Positions 16,809 to 25,899 of a stretch of DNA of 57,515 nt are shown here, in pieces (the first letter of the stretch is position 1; every line of letters begins with the position of its first letter). Source of the stretch: Nitrospinae bacterium CG11_big_fil_rev_8_21_14_0_20_45_15 (GTDB lineage Bacteria; Nitrospinota; Nitrospinia; Nitrospinales; VA-1); contig PCWG01000015.1 of assembly GCA_002787235.1 (NCBI GenBank), positions 216,437 to 273,951 on the forward strand, read 5' to 3'. The notes beneath the pieces are model-generated. The model was not told the DNA's origin, searched no databases, and was given only the letters and a program-made list of their open reading frames with translations. Made by a program: the position numbers and the translations under genes.

Positions 16809-19163
16809 TTGAAGATTCTCCAAGTCATCCACGGCTATCCGATGCGCTATAATGCCGGCTCTGAGGTCTATACGCAGACCCTTTGCCACGCCCTAGCGAA
16901 GCACCACAAAGTCCACATCTTCACCCGCGAAGAGGACTCCTTCGCGCCTGACTACCAACTCCGCCAGGAAACCGATTCCGACGAACCATGCATCACCCTC
17001 CATATCGTCAATAATCCCCGACTGAAGGACCGATATCGGGCAACCGGCATCGACCGCCGGTTCGCCGAGGTTTTGGAAGAAGTGGAGCCAGATATCGTTC
17101 ATGTCGGGCACCTGAACCATCTGTCCACCTCGTTGTTACGGGAGGCGGCGGCTCGGCAGATCCCGATCGTCTTTACTTTGCACGATTACTGGCTGATGTG
17201 TCCTCGTGGTCAGTTTATGCAGATGTTCCCCGAAGATGGACAGACCCTATGGTCGGCTTGCGACGGGCAGGACGACCGAAAATGTGCGGAACGCTGTTAT
17301 GCGCGCTATTTCGGCGGCAATCCAGAGGACCATGAGGCTGACATCGCTTACTGGTCAGACTGGGTCTCGCGGCGTATGAATCATATCCGCGAGATGGCGG
17401 AATTGGTCGACCTGTTCATAGCTCCCTCCCGCTATCTCCATGACCGATTCCGCGACGATTTTGGCTTACCGGCGCGCAAGTTGGTTGTTTTAGATTATGG
17501 TTTCGCCCGCGACAAAATGACGGGCCGCTATCGCTCAATAGGAGAATCGTTTACCTTCGGCTATATTGGTACTCACATTCCCGCCAAGGGCATCCACGAT
17601 CTAATCACCGCATTTGGCCAATTGGTCGGGACACCCCGATTGCGGATTTGGGGGCGACCGAAGGGGCAAGACACCGAATCTCTGCGGAAACTGGCAGCAA
17701 GACTTCCATCTGGAATTGTCGAGCGCATCGACTGGCTGTCGGAATATCACAACGCGAACATCGTCGAAGACGTATTCAATCGAGTTGATGCCATAGTGGT
17801 TCCGTCAATCTGGGTCGAGAACTCGCCATTGGTCATTCACGAGGCGCAACAGGCAAGAGTGCCAGTGATCACTGCCGACGCTGGTGGCATGGCGGAATAT
17901 GTGCATCACAATGTGAACGGCTTGCTGTTCAAGCACCGCTCACCTTCTGGCTTGGCTGAGCAAATGCAGCGTTTTGTTGACAACCCTGCCTTTGCCCGAC
18001 AGTTAGGAAATCATGGCTACCTCCATGATGAGAATGGTGACGTCCCAGAGATTCAATCGCATGCTAAGCAGATTGAAGCTCTTTACAAGCAAGTAATTCG
18101 ACGACAAGCTTCGTCTCGGGTCACGGTTGCTCCTGGCCCTTGGCGAATCACTTTCGATACCAATCCCGACACCTGCAATCTGCACTGCATCATGTGCGAA
18201 GAGCATTCGCCGCACAGTACTCTCCAGAAAACTCGTCGTGACCAAGGGCGTCCACCTCGGATTATGCCATTCGAAATCATCGAAAGGGTGGTCGCTGAAG
18301 CAGCACCACATGGCTTGCGCGAAATCATTCCCTCTACCATGGGGGAGCCCCTACTTTATGACCGATTTGAGGACATAATCGACCTGTGCCGACGATATGA
18401 CGTGAAACTCAACCTGACCACCAACGGAACCTTTCCCCGCTTGGGAGCAAAAAGCTGGGCAGAACGGATCGTTCCAGTGGCATCGGACGTCAAAATTTCC
18501 TGGAACGGATCGACAAAAAGCACCCACGAGCGCATCATGCAGGGGAACCGGTGGGAGGACGATATCAACAATCTCCGAACATTCATTGCCGTTCGCGATC
18601 GGTTTGCGAGTAATAATGAAAACCGTTGCCAAGTCACCCTTCAACTCACCTTCCTAGAGGAGAACTTGGACGAAGTGCCCGACATCGTCAAACTTGCTAC
18701 TGAGCTTGGTGTCGACCGAGTGAAGGGCCATCATTTATGGGCGCATTTTCCCGAGATCACCGAGCAATCCATGAGACGCAACCCCTCCGCTATCGCACGC
18801 TGGAATGCGACTGTAGAAGCATCACGGCAAGTGGCGAAGTCACGACGGTTGCCCAATGGCCAGCATGTACAGCTCAACAATTTCCTCCTGCTGGAGGACG
18901 GAGCGAACGAGGACCTGATCCCCGGAGGACCTTGCCCCTTCCTAGGACAAGAAGCCTGGGTGGACACCGAAGGGCGCTTCAATCCATGCTGTGCACCGGA
19001 CCAGCAACGCCGAAGCCTAGGAGAATTCGGCAATCTCCATGACCGGTCGCTTATAGGAATCTGGACTAGCACCGAGTACCGTGATCTGCTGACAACCTAC
19101 CGGACCCGTACCTTGTGTCTCTCTTGCAACATGCGGCGACCAGCGGCGGAAGATAACCAATGA
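16809..19163 (+). CDS. Glycosyltransferase family 4 / radical SAM-SPASM fusion protein
   Basis: 784 residues from a TTG at 16809, preceded by GGAAG; this start gives the normal GT4 N-terminus MKILQVIHGYPMRYNAGSE. Residues 1 to about 430 are a GT-B glycosyltransferase: HDYWLMCPRGQ, FGYIGTHIPAKGIHDL, and the nucleotide-sugar EX7E-like region in SIWVENSPLVIHEAQQA. Residues from about 440 are radical SAM, with the CX3CX2C cluster at Cys456, Cys460 and Cys463 (CNLHCIMCEEH). A SPASM-like tail has a Cys at 709, a Cys pair in FNPCCAPD, and CLSC at 770-773. Both activities in one chain suggest coupled sugar transfer and radical modification; the substrate is unknown. The DNA is G+C-rich (63% in a sampled 60 bases at 17101) against about 47% nearby, a sign of transfer. 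The stop overlaps the next start (ATGA). Confidence 0.8.
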   Translation: MKILQVIHGYPMRYNAGSEVYTQTLCHALAKHHKVHIFTREEDSFAPDYQLRQETDSDEPCITLHIVNNPRLKDRYRATGIDRRFAEVLEEVEPDIVHVGHLNHLSTSLLREAAARQIPIVFTLHDYWLMCPRGQFMQMFPEDGQTLWSACDGQDDRKCAERCYARYFGGNPEDHEADIAYWSDWVSRRMNHIREMAELVDLFIAPSRYLHDRFRDDFGLPARKLVVLDYGFARDKMTGRYRSIGESFTFGYIGTHIPAKGIHDLITAFGQLVGTPRLRIWGRPKGQDTESLRKLAARLPSGIVERIDWLSEYHNANIVEDVFNRVDAIVVPSIWVENSPLVIHEAQQARVPVITADAGGMAEYVHHNVNGLLFKHRSPSGLAEQMQRFVDNPAFARQLGNHGYLHDENGDVPEIQSHAKQIEALYKQVIRRQASSRVTVAPGPWRITFDTNPDTCNLHCIMCEEHSPHSTLQKTRRDQGRPPRIMPFEIIERVVAEAAPHGLREIIPSTMGEPLLYDRFEDIIDLCRRYDVKLNLTTNGTFPRLGAKSWAERIVPVASDVKISWNGSTKSTHERIMQGNRWEDDINNLRTFIAVRDRFASNNENRCQVTLQLTFLEENLDEVPDIVKLATELGVDRVKGHHLWAHFPEITEQSMRRNPSAIARWNATVEASRQVAKSRRLPNGQHVQLNNFLLLEDGANEDLIPGGPCPFLGQEAWVDTEGRFNPCCAPDQQRRSLGEFGNLHDRSLIGIWTSTEYRDLLTTYRTRTLCLSCNMRRPAAEDNQ

Positions 19164-20821
19164 GCAACTTTCCAATCCCGGCACTAGAGGGAACCTACCA
19201 TCTAATCGGCTCACGGCCAGCCTATTCGCGTCGGTTCGACGCTGTTCTCACCTTCCACCCTCCCGGCTTGGCACCGGTGAGTGTGAAGAACAACGCCTGG
19301 CATATCCGAACCGACGGTTCTGACGCCTATGCCCGCCGGTTCATGAAAACCTTCGGCTTTTACGACGGAATGGCCGCGGTCGTATCGGCAGACGGTTGGC
19401 ATCACATCGACCTGAGTGGGAAGGACGTCTATCCGCATCGATATGGCTGGTGCGGCAATTTTCAAGGGGGACTTTGCTCCGTCCGAGATCGACAGGAAAA
19501 CTATTTCCATATCACCGAGGCTGGAACACCGGCTTATTCCCACCAGTGGCGATATGCCGGTGATTTCCGCAACGGTATCGGCGTCGTGCAAGCTAACGAT
19601 GGCCGATCCACTCACATCAAGACTGACGGCAGCCTACTCCACGGTCGTTGGTTCCTGGATCTCGATGTGTTTCATAAGGGCTTCGCCCGCGCCCGCGACG
19701 AAGATGGATGGACTCATGTGACCCTTGCTGGGGAACCGGCCTATGTTCGCCGATTTTCTGCCGTCGAGCCTTTTTATAACGGTCAGTCCCGGGTCGAGTG
19801 CTTTGATGGTGGATTGGAAATCATCGGGGAGAACGGGGCCACCATCACCGAGTTGCGTTCCCCCCTGTGCTCCGACTTTACCGAACTGTCCCGCGACATG
19901 GTTGGTTTCTGGCGGACACAGACTATAGCGACGGCAGTTGCACTGGGAGTGTTCGAACAACTTCCGGCTCCCGCATCAGCTATGGCAGATCAATGTGGAC
20001 TTGACCCTCAGCCCACGGTTCGCCTGCTGCATGCGCTGGGTGAACTGGGTTTGGTCATGCAAGAAGAAGACACTTGGCACGCTACAACAAAAGGCAGTTA
20101 TCTGGTCCTGGGAGCTGAGCTCACTCTAGCCGATGCTGCACTGGAATATGCAGGGCCACTTTCTGATTTGTGGAATGCATTGCCACAAGTACTGAGGGCG
20201 GAGAGCAGCTGGCAGGCTGCTGACATCTTTGCCGAGGTTGCTGGCGACGAACAGCGTTTGATACCCCATCACCGCATGCTGCGCAGTTATGCACGACACG
20301 ATTATGTACTGGTGCCCTCCGCCCTTGCGCTTGGGGGTGGCGAGCACGTCATTGATGCGGGTGGCGGCCTAGGAACCCTCGGACAAACTCTGCTGAAAAC
20401 ATATCCCGGGCTGTCCGTCACAGTGCTCGAACGCCCCCAGGTAGTTGCCCAAGCTGCATTGATGGCCTCACCCGGTCTCGCATGGAAGGCGGGCGACTTG
20501 TTCTTGCCTTGGGAAATCGCGGGGGACGTGGTGGTATTGGCACGTGTTCTTCATAACTGGGCCGATCCCGAAGCGGGCCAAATCCTACAACACGCTCGCG
20601 CCTCCCTTCCGAAAGGCGGGCAACTGTTTCTAGTTGAGATGCTTCTACCGGAAGCGGGATTTTCTGGAGCCCTTTGCGATCTCCACTTGCTTGTCTCTAC
20701 TGGCGGTCAAGAACGCCCTGAAAGCGCATATCGAAAACTCTTAGAGGAAAATGGATTCGCCCTCACCGAGGTTCGCAGAATTCCGGCTTTGCCCGCTATT
20801 CTCGTAGGTATAGCGCAATGA
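19160..20821 (+). CDS. WG-repeat / SAM-dependent O-methyltransferase fusion protein
   Basis: 553 residues. Residues 1 to about 235 contain five to six WG-type repeats of about 40 residues (pattern YARRF...FYDGxAxVxxxDGWxHIDxxG). Residues from about 245 form a plant-type O-methyltransferase: dimerisation helix (WRTQTIATAVALGVFEQL), SAM motif VIDAGGGLGTLG at about 397-408, and VLHNWADP with His465 at the position of the catalytic base in the VLHDWxD motif. The C-terminus (ESAYRKLLEENGF...EVRRIP) is also typical. WG repeats joined to this methyltransferase are unusual. It overlaps both neighbours by four bases (ATGA), so the three genes are likely one translational unit. G+C is high (58% in a sampled 60 bases). 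Confidence 0.8.
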   Translation: MSNFPIPALEGTYHLIGSRPAYSRRFDAVLTFHPPGLAPVSVKNNAWHIRTDGSDAYARRFMKTFGFYDGMAAVVSADGWHHIDLSGKDVYPHRYGWCGNFQGGLCSVRDRQENYFHITEAGTPAYSHQWRYAGDFRNGIGVVQANDGRSTHIKTDGSLLHGRWFLDLDVFHKGFARARDEDGWTHVTLAGEPAYVRRFSAVEPFYNGQSRVECFDGGLEIIGENGATITELRSPLCSDFTELSRDMVGFWRTQTIATAVALGVFEQLPAPASAMADQCGLDPQPTVRLLHALGELGLVMQEEDTWHATTKGSYLVLGAELTLADAALEYAGPLSDLWNALPQVLRAESSWQAADIFAEVAGDEQRLIPHHRMLRSYARHDYVLVPSALALGGGEHVIDAGGGLGTLGQTLLKTYPGLSVTVLERPQVVAQAALMASPGLAWKAGDLFLPWEIAGDVVVLARVLHNWADPEAGQILQHARASLPKGGQLFLVEMLLPEAGFSGALCDLHLLVSTGGQERPESAYRKLLEENGFALTEVRRIPALPAILVGIAQ

Positions 20822-21510
20822 TTGAAAGCATCACCTATGATATCCCTTTAGGAGTCCTCAAAATTATTAATAAGCTGCCACAAAATATCCCCGTAGTGAT
20901 GCTTATGCGACATTCAGTACGCCACGAACTGCCCCCTGATGCACCGGGTAATGATATTCCCTTGACGAAGGAAGGCAGGACCTTGGCCTTTAAACTTGGA
21001 GCTCAAATTGGCGAGCGTTTAAAAAGCTTACACTCCAGCCCGATCCTTCGCTGCATGGAGACTGCGGAAATGATCCGTGATGGAGCTAAACTGAATCTGA
21101 AAGTCTTCCCTGACCGTCGTTTAGGCGATCCTGGCATTTTTGTACTCAATGCCCAAAAAGCCTGGCAAAACTGGCAACAACTGGGTAACGACGGAGTAAT
21201 GTCAAAATTGGTGACGGGTTCCGAAATAATGCCCGGTATGGCCGAACCAAACAAAGCCGCGCGACACCTTGTCCATTCGATGCTTGACCAAGTTAAGGAT
21301 CCCGGCATCCATGTTTTTGTCACTCATGATATCGTTATCGCTGCAACTGTTTCACACCTGCTTGGTCGTCCCTATGGTCCGCCCAAAGGCCCAAGCTACC
21401 TTGAAGGTGCATTTTTTATGCTAGTCGACGACAAGGTTCGATACCTTTTTCGCGACGTAGACAATCACATGCCTGGACCTATTTATGACACAGTGATCGA
21501 TAGGGAGTAA
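20818..21510 (+). CDS. Histidine phosphatase superfamily protein
   Basis: 230 residues. The catalytic RH motif is MLMRHSVRH (Arg31, His32). It is followed by PLTKEGRTLAFKLG, SSPILRCMETAEMI and a second catalytic His in FVTHDIVIA. This is the phosphoglycerate-mutase/SixA-like fold, which removes phosphate through a phosphohistidine. It is the last gene of the cassette and overlaps the methyltransferase gene by ATGA. Its G+C (45% in a sampled 60 bases) drops back to the chromosomal level. A phosphorylated sugar or nucleotide substrate is possible, but that is inference from context. Confidence 0.85.
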   Translation: MIESITYDIPLGVLKIINKLPQNIPVVMLMRHSVRHELPPDAPGNDIPLTKEGRTLAFKLGAQIGERLKSLHSSPILRCMETAEMIRDGAKLNLKVFPDRRLGDPGIFVLNAQKAWQNWQQLGNDGVMSKLVTGSEIMPGMAEPNKAARHLVHSMLDQVKDPGIHVFVTHDIVIAATVSHLLGRPYGPPKGPSYLEGAFFMLVDDKVRYLFRDVDNHMPGPIYDTVIDRE

Positions 21511-21739
21511 CAACAAAAAAAGCGGTTTACAATCCTCACCCAAGAATTTCCCAATCTCTGTCAATAGCCGAGGATTCTGCCACGTGGAATAATAGTGTCC
21601 ATTATGAGTTATGGAACAACTGGTTTGGGGAATGATTGTGGCAGTTATCCAAATCATGACTTGGGAGGGGGCAGTTTCTGAGAACTTTCCCAAATAAGCA
21701 CGTTCTCTTTCAAAAGTCGGGAGGTTCTTCCCCAATTGC

Positions 21740-22252
21740 TTAAAACTGGAGTAGAAACTCGTCGTCCATTTCTTCGGTGAGATATTCCGGTAGTTGCGTT
21801 TTGGCATCCACCAACGCCGACTTGATCTGGCTGGAGGTCATGCCCGTCGCGGTAGAAAGATTCGCACCCTTCAAGTTTGCCTGATCCAATAATACGTTCT
21901 CATTGAACTGGACACCGCGCAAATCTGCATTTTCCAGATCGGCACTTTGCAAATTCGATTCCATCAAACTTGCCCCCGTCAAATTGGCATTGCGCAGACA
22001 AGCTCCATATAAATTGGCTTCTAAAAGCCGGGCTCCTGCAAGGTTTGCGCCTTCTAAATTTGCTTTTTGCAACTTGGTAAACTGCAACTTGGCATCCTGC
22101 AAACAGGCATGATGGAGGTTTGCATTTTTAAGATCCACGCCCCGTAAATCGACCTTGGACAAATCCAAAGCCACATCGCCATTCTGTTCCCGCCACTGGT
22201 TCCAAGTTTCCACACCCTGCCTGATGCATTCCAGCAAACTTTTCTGAGTCAT
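21740..22252 (-). CDS. Pentapeptide-repeat protein
   Basis: 170 residues. After an N-terminal segment (WNQWREQNGDVALDLS), about 20 pentapeptide units of the A(D/N)LXX type follow (ANLHHA, ANLEGA, ANLYGA, ADLENA, ANLKGA), forming a right-handed quadrilateral beta-helix. The ending ATGMTSSQIKSALVDAKTQLPEYL is often seen at the C-terminus of such proteins. No function is known for this type. A second pentapeptide protein lies at 48472. Confidence 0.9.
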   Translation of the reverse strand: MTQKSLLECIRQGVETWNQWREQNGDVALDLSKVDLRGVDLKNANLHHACLQDAKLQFTKLQKANLEGANLAGARLLEANLYGACLRNANLTGASLMESNLQSADLENADLRGVQFNENVLLDQANLKGANLSTATGMTSSQIKSALVDAKTQLPEYLTEEMDDEFLLQF

Positions 22253-22285
22253 TTTTTCTCTTTCATATTTGTATTTAAAAGCAAT

Positions 22286-24448
22286 CTAGCCACTGAGACC
22301 CGATTGCTTGAAGATATTGGACATGACACCGAGGAACTGGGCATTTTCGTTGCTGTTCATTTCTGCGGTGTATTTTTCTTCGTCGAAAATATTGAGGCGT
22401 ATTTCTTGCGGTGCGGACAAAATATTTTGCAGTGCCTTGGCACTGTGCACGGGCGGGTGGCAGGTTCCCGCTTGACAAAGATAGACTGCGGGCCTGCCGC
22501 CATCACTGTGCTTCCCTGCTGTCAGGGGAAACATTTTTTCGTTTTCTGCATTCTCGCGCCACACCACAATCTTGTTGGGGCGATAATCCCGAAATGCTTC
22601 GGCCTGCAATTCTTTGAACTCGGTGTCTTCCCGATCGCCGGTGAGTATGATTTCTGTCGGCAATGTGTTTAAAAATTCCTGTGCGGATAACAAGGCATGA
22701 TAAGCGGCGGGTGATTGCTGAAGCTTGTCTCCCATAACGGTCAGTGCGTTGCGCGCCTTTTGTGTGTAACTCTCGCGCCCCACAAGCATGCCCAGACGGA
22801 TGAGTGCTTCAACCGCATAGGCATAAGCGGATGGCGCAGAGTCGTCTGCCGGACTCTTGATGCGCACAGGCAGGTCGGTGCGATCTTTTGCGGTGGTGAA
22901 AAATCCTCCCGTTTCATCTTCAAAGTTTTCGATCATCGCGTCGGCTAACAGCACGGCACGTTCGATCCACTTGGAGTCCAGTCCCGCAAAATAAAGCTCG
23001 ATGTATCCATTCAGGAGGTAAGCGTAATCTTCCAGTGTTCCCGGCTTTACGGATGTTGCACTTGTGTTGATTCTTAACAATGAACCTTCGTGCCAATGCT
23101 CGCGCCAGATGAACTCGGCGCATTGTGTCGCAGTTTCCAAATAAGTGGTGTCTCGCAAAACAGAAAAACCCAAAGCATAGGCCGAGATCATGAGTCCATT
23201 CCAGCCTGCGATGACTTTTTCATCACGCGCCGGTGGCTTGCGTTTGTTACGGGTTTCTTCCAACATTTTTTGCGCGGAGTTCAAAATATGCGGGACTTCA
23301 AAAATCGGCACTTGAGAAAGTTCTGCGATTTTTTCTACAGAAACTCGACGGGTCAAAACGTTCCGGCGGTTGAAATTTCCGGCAGAGGTGATTCCATAAG
23401 CGACGGCAACAACTTTGGCGTGGCGCGGCCCTAGCAAGTTCAGTATTTCTTTCAGATCCCAAAGGTAATATTCTCCCTCACGACCTTCATCGTGTGCGGA
23501 CAGGCTGGAATAAAAACCGCCTTCAGGTGCTGTCAATTCCCTTGCAACAAAGGCAAATGTTCTTTGCGCGATGTCACTGTACATTTCCTGCTTGGTGGCT
23601 TGAAAACCTTCTAAAAATAATCGCGCCAGAAAACCATTGTCGCAAAGCATTTTTTCAAAATGAGGAACGGTCCAGTTTCGATCAACAGCGTAACGATGAA
23701 AACCTCCTCCCAATTGATCAAACATACCTCCCTGACACATGGAGGTAAGACTCTTGTCAAACATTTCCATAGATTCGGAGGAACCTGCACTGGCCCAGTG
23801 GCGCAGTAACACACCGTATGCGGAAGGCTCCGGGAATTTCATGCCATATCCAAAACCGCCAAATTCCCGATCATAATTTTCATCCAATATCGCGAAAATA
23901 TCGCGCAAACCCACGTCACGCTCGTGTTCACTCTGACCTGCGGAAAGGTCTTGCAGACTGTGAAGAATTTTCAATCCATCGGATTCCGTTGCTTCTCTTT
24001 TTTCCTCAAATTTCAGCAATGCATCTTTTAAAAGATCCAGAAAACCGGGTCGATTGTCTTTACCACGAGCCGGGAAATAAGTTCCGCCCGCGACTGGAGC
24101 AAGGGCCGGAGTAAGAATCACATTCAAAGGCCAGCCACCCTGCCCGTTCATGGCAATGAGTGCCTGCATATACAGAGCATCGATTTCAGGACGTTCCTCA
24201 CGATCCACTTTGATGCTTATAAATTTTTGATTCAGAAGCTGGACAATGACGGGATCTTCAAAGGCTTCTTTAGCCATCACATGACACCAGCGGCAGGCAG
24301 AGTAACCACTACTGAGAAGTATGGGTTTGTTTTCACGTCGAGCTAGTTCCAAAGCCTCGTCGGACCAGGGAAACCAGTTCACGGCCTGATGGGAATGTTG
24401 CAATAAGTAAGGGCTGGACTCTTGAGATAAACGGTTCTGAGACGCCAT
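22286..24448 (-). CDS. Thioredoxin-domain protein of the DUF255 / YyaL (spermatogenesis-associated 20-like) family
   Basis: 720 residues. The N-terminus has the family hallmarks SPYLLQHSHQAVNWFPW, then a thioredoxin-like active site SGYSACRWCHVM (CxxC; most relatives have CHWC), then VDREERPEIDALYM and GQGGWPLNV. A long (alpha/alpha)6-barrel-like region follows (GGFHRYAVDRNWTVPHFEKMLCDN, WNGLMISAYA). The barrel resembles GlcNAc 2-epimerase-type glycosidase folds. The cellular role of this widespread family is uncertain; a redox or carbohydrate role has been suggested from the fold. No signal peptide was seen. Confidence 0.9.
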   Translation of the reverse strand: MASQNRLSQESSPYLLQHSHQAVNWFPWSDEALELARRENKPILLSSGYSACRWCHVMAKEAFEDPVIVQLLNQKFISIKVDREERPEIDALYMQALIAMNGQGGWPLNVILTPALAPVAGGTYFPARGKDNRPGFLDLLKDALLKFEEKREATESDGLKILHSLQDLSAGQSEHERDVGLRDIFAILDENYDREFGGFGYGMKFPEPSAYGVLLRHWASAGSSESMEMFDKSLTSMCQGGMFDQLGGGFHRYAVDRNWTVPHFEKMLCDNGFLARLFLEGFQATKQEMYSDIAQRTFAFVARELTAPEGGFYSSLSAHDEGREGEYYLWDLKEILNLLGPRHAKVVAVAYGITSAGNFNRRNVLTRRVSVEKIAELSQVPIFEVPHILNSAQKMLEETRNKRKPPARDEKVIAGWNGLMISAYALGFSVLRDTTYLETATQCAEFIWREHWHEGSLLRINTSATSVKPGTLEDYAYLLNGYIELYFAGLDSKWIERAVLLADAMIENFEDETGGFFTTAKDRTDLPVRIKSPADDSAPSAYAYAVEALIRLGMLVGRESYTQKARNALTVMGDKLQQSPAAYHALLSAQEFLNTLPTEIILTGDREDTEFKELQAEAFRDYRPNKIVVWRENAENEKMFPLTAGKHSDGGRPAVYLCQAGTCHPPVHSAKALQNILSAPQEIRLNIFDEEKYTAEMNSNENAQFLGVMSNIFKQSGLSG

Positions 24449-24567
24449 ATAAGGATTTTAAGAGAGAGTGATATTCCTTCGTTAAAAAAACACAAGCTTA
24501 CAGGAATCGGAGGGGAAAAGAAAGGAAAGGGGGTAAAAACTTATATAAACGGGTGCTGGTTTTCGAC

Positions 24568-25680
24568 TTATTTTGCGAGCAAACCTTCACGATATTGATG
24601 ATAAAAGTCACGCACACTTTCATATTTATCCAGTGCGCTATCGTCAATTGATTTTTTGTCGTCAATGATAAATGAAACCGAATTGGTTCTTTCTTCCAGC
24701 GTGATACCCGCTCCCACCAGAAAAGATGGTGAAAACTGAGCTGTAGGACTGAGCAGGGAATCCATAACTCTACCGGTAAAATCTCGAGCTGAGGAAGGGC
24801 CAAAAAAGGGCAATACGAGATAAGGTCCTGTTGGCACACCCCAATGACCCAGTGCCTGATCCATATCTTCCTGCACATTTTCGACAGCATAACCATCGCC
24901 CGCAACATCGAAAAGCCCACCCAAACCAACTGTGGTGTTGAGTACAAGGCGGCTTAAAACTCGCGCCGATTTATCCAAATCTCCCTGAAGCGCACTGCTG
25001 ACAAATTTCACTGGAGACATAGCATTGTCAAAAACATTCCTGATTGCCAATCGAATATTTTCATGAACCACCGCACGATATCCGCGGGCAACAGGTTCCA
25101 TGAAATTATCATAAATACTCTCATTCACACTATACATCCACCGGTTGTAACCTTCAAAAGGGTCCTTCTGAACAGGAATCACCGCCTCTTTTTCAGCAAA
25201 AGGATCTTCCATATCTTTGAAAGATTTCTCTTTAACCTCTACCTCTTTAGCCTCTACCAGCGACACAGTGCCCGGAACCATTTCAGTTGATTCGGAAGTG
25301 TTTGCACCCGCTTTGCTCTCAGAGGCTTGTTTTGCGTCAACAGTAATGGCGTTGGACTCAACAGCAGGTGTCTTGGGCTCAGAAGCATCTACTACGATAC
25401 TATTTGTAAATAATTTGTCTGCCTCTTGGGAAGATACACGCTTATCAACCTCGGATTGGGATGGCATCCGTTTTTCTAAATTGATGGTCACTTCGGAACT
25501 TTGAACCAGATACAAATCGGAAAAATCAATGTCATGACCGCCCGTTTTCTTGGCATAACCTGCTGAACCAGCAACTTTCGAATCCATAACCGAGGCAACA
25601 ACAATGCCCTTTGAAGTGGCAATCAGAAAAACTGACACTAAAAACCAAAGCAAGCTATTTCGGTTCCAAAGATTTTTCAC
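24568..25680 (-). CDS. mlaA: MlaA (VacJ)-family outer-membrane lipid asymmetry protein with long N-terminal extension
   Basis: The MlaA domain fills residues from about 170: DPFEGYNRWMYSVNESIYD, RNVFDNAMSPVKFVSSALQGD, RLVLNTTVGLGGLFDVA, MDQALGHWGVPTGPYLVLPFFGPSSARD. MlaA removes misplaced phospholipids from the outer leaflet of the outer membrane. I chose the GTG at 25678-25680 because GGGGAG lies eight bases before it and it places a signal peptide (NSLLWFLVSVFLIAT) at the N-terminus; an upstream frame opening exists. No lipobox Cys follows the signal, unlike standard MlaA lipoproteins. About 130 low-complexity residues rich in Glu, Ser, Ala and Val separate the signal from the domain. No mla transporter genes are adjacent. 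Confidence 0.85.
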   Translation of the reverse strand: MKNLWNRNSLLWFLVSVFLIATSKGIVVASVMDSKVAGSAGYAKKTGGHDIDFSDLYLVQSSEVTINLEKRMPSQSEVDKRVSSQEADKLFTNSIVVDASEPKTPAVESNAITVDAKQASESKAGANTSESTEMVPGTVSLVEAKEVEVKEKSFKDMEDPFAEKEAVIPVQKDPFEGYNRWMYSVNESIYDNFMEPVARGYRAVVHENIRLAIRNVFDNAMSPVKFVSSALQGDLDKSARVLSRLVLNTTVGLGGLFDVAGDGYAVENVQEDMDQALGHWGVPTGPYLVLPFFGPSSARDFTGRVMDSLLSPTAQFSPSFLVGAGITLEERTNSVSFIIDDKKSIDDSALDKYESVRDFYHQYREGLLAK

Positions 25681-25899
25681 TGCTGTTTCTCCCCAGTTAA
25701 GCTGGTCAATAAATTCGCAATAATCAAACATACAAGACTGCCCGTTAATAAATCATTAACGGGACAAGTGCTGAAAAACTCAAGAAAATGAATCAACCAA
25801 ACACACAAAACCTTTTAAAAATTTACCGCAAAAAACCCAATATTTCAAATAAAAACATGAAATCGCTCGACATTTTATGCAGCTATTGCCACACCAGAG

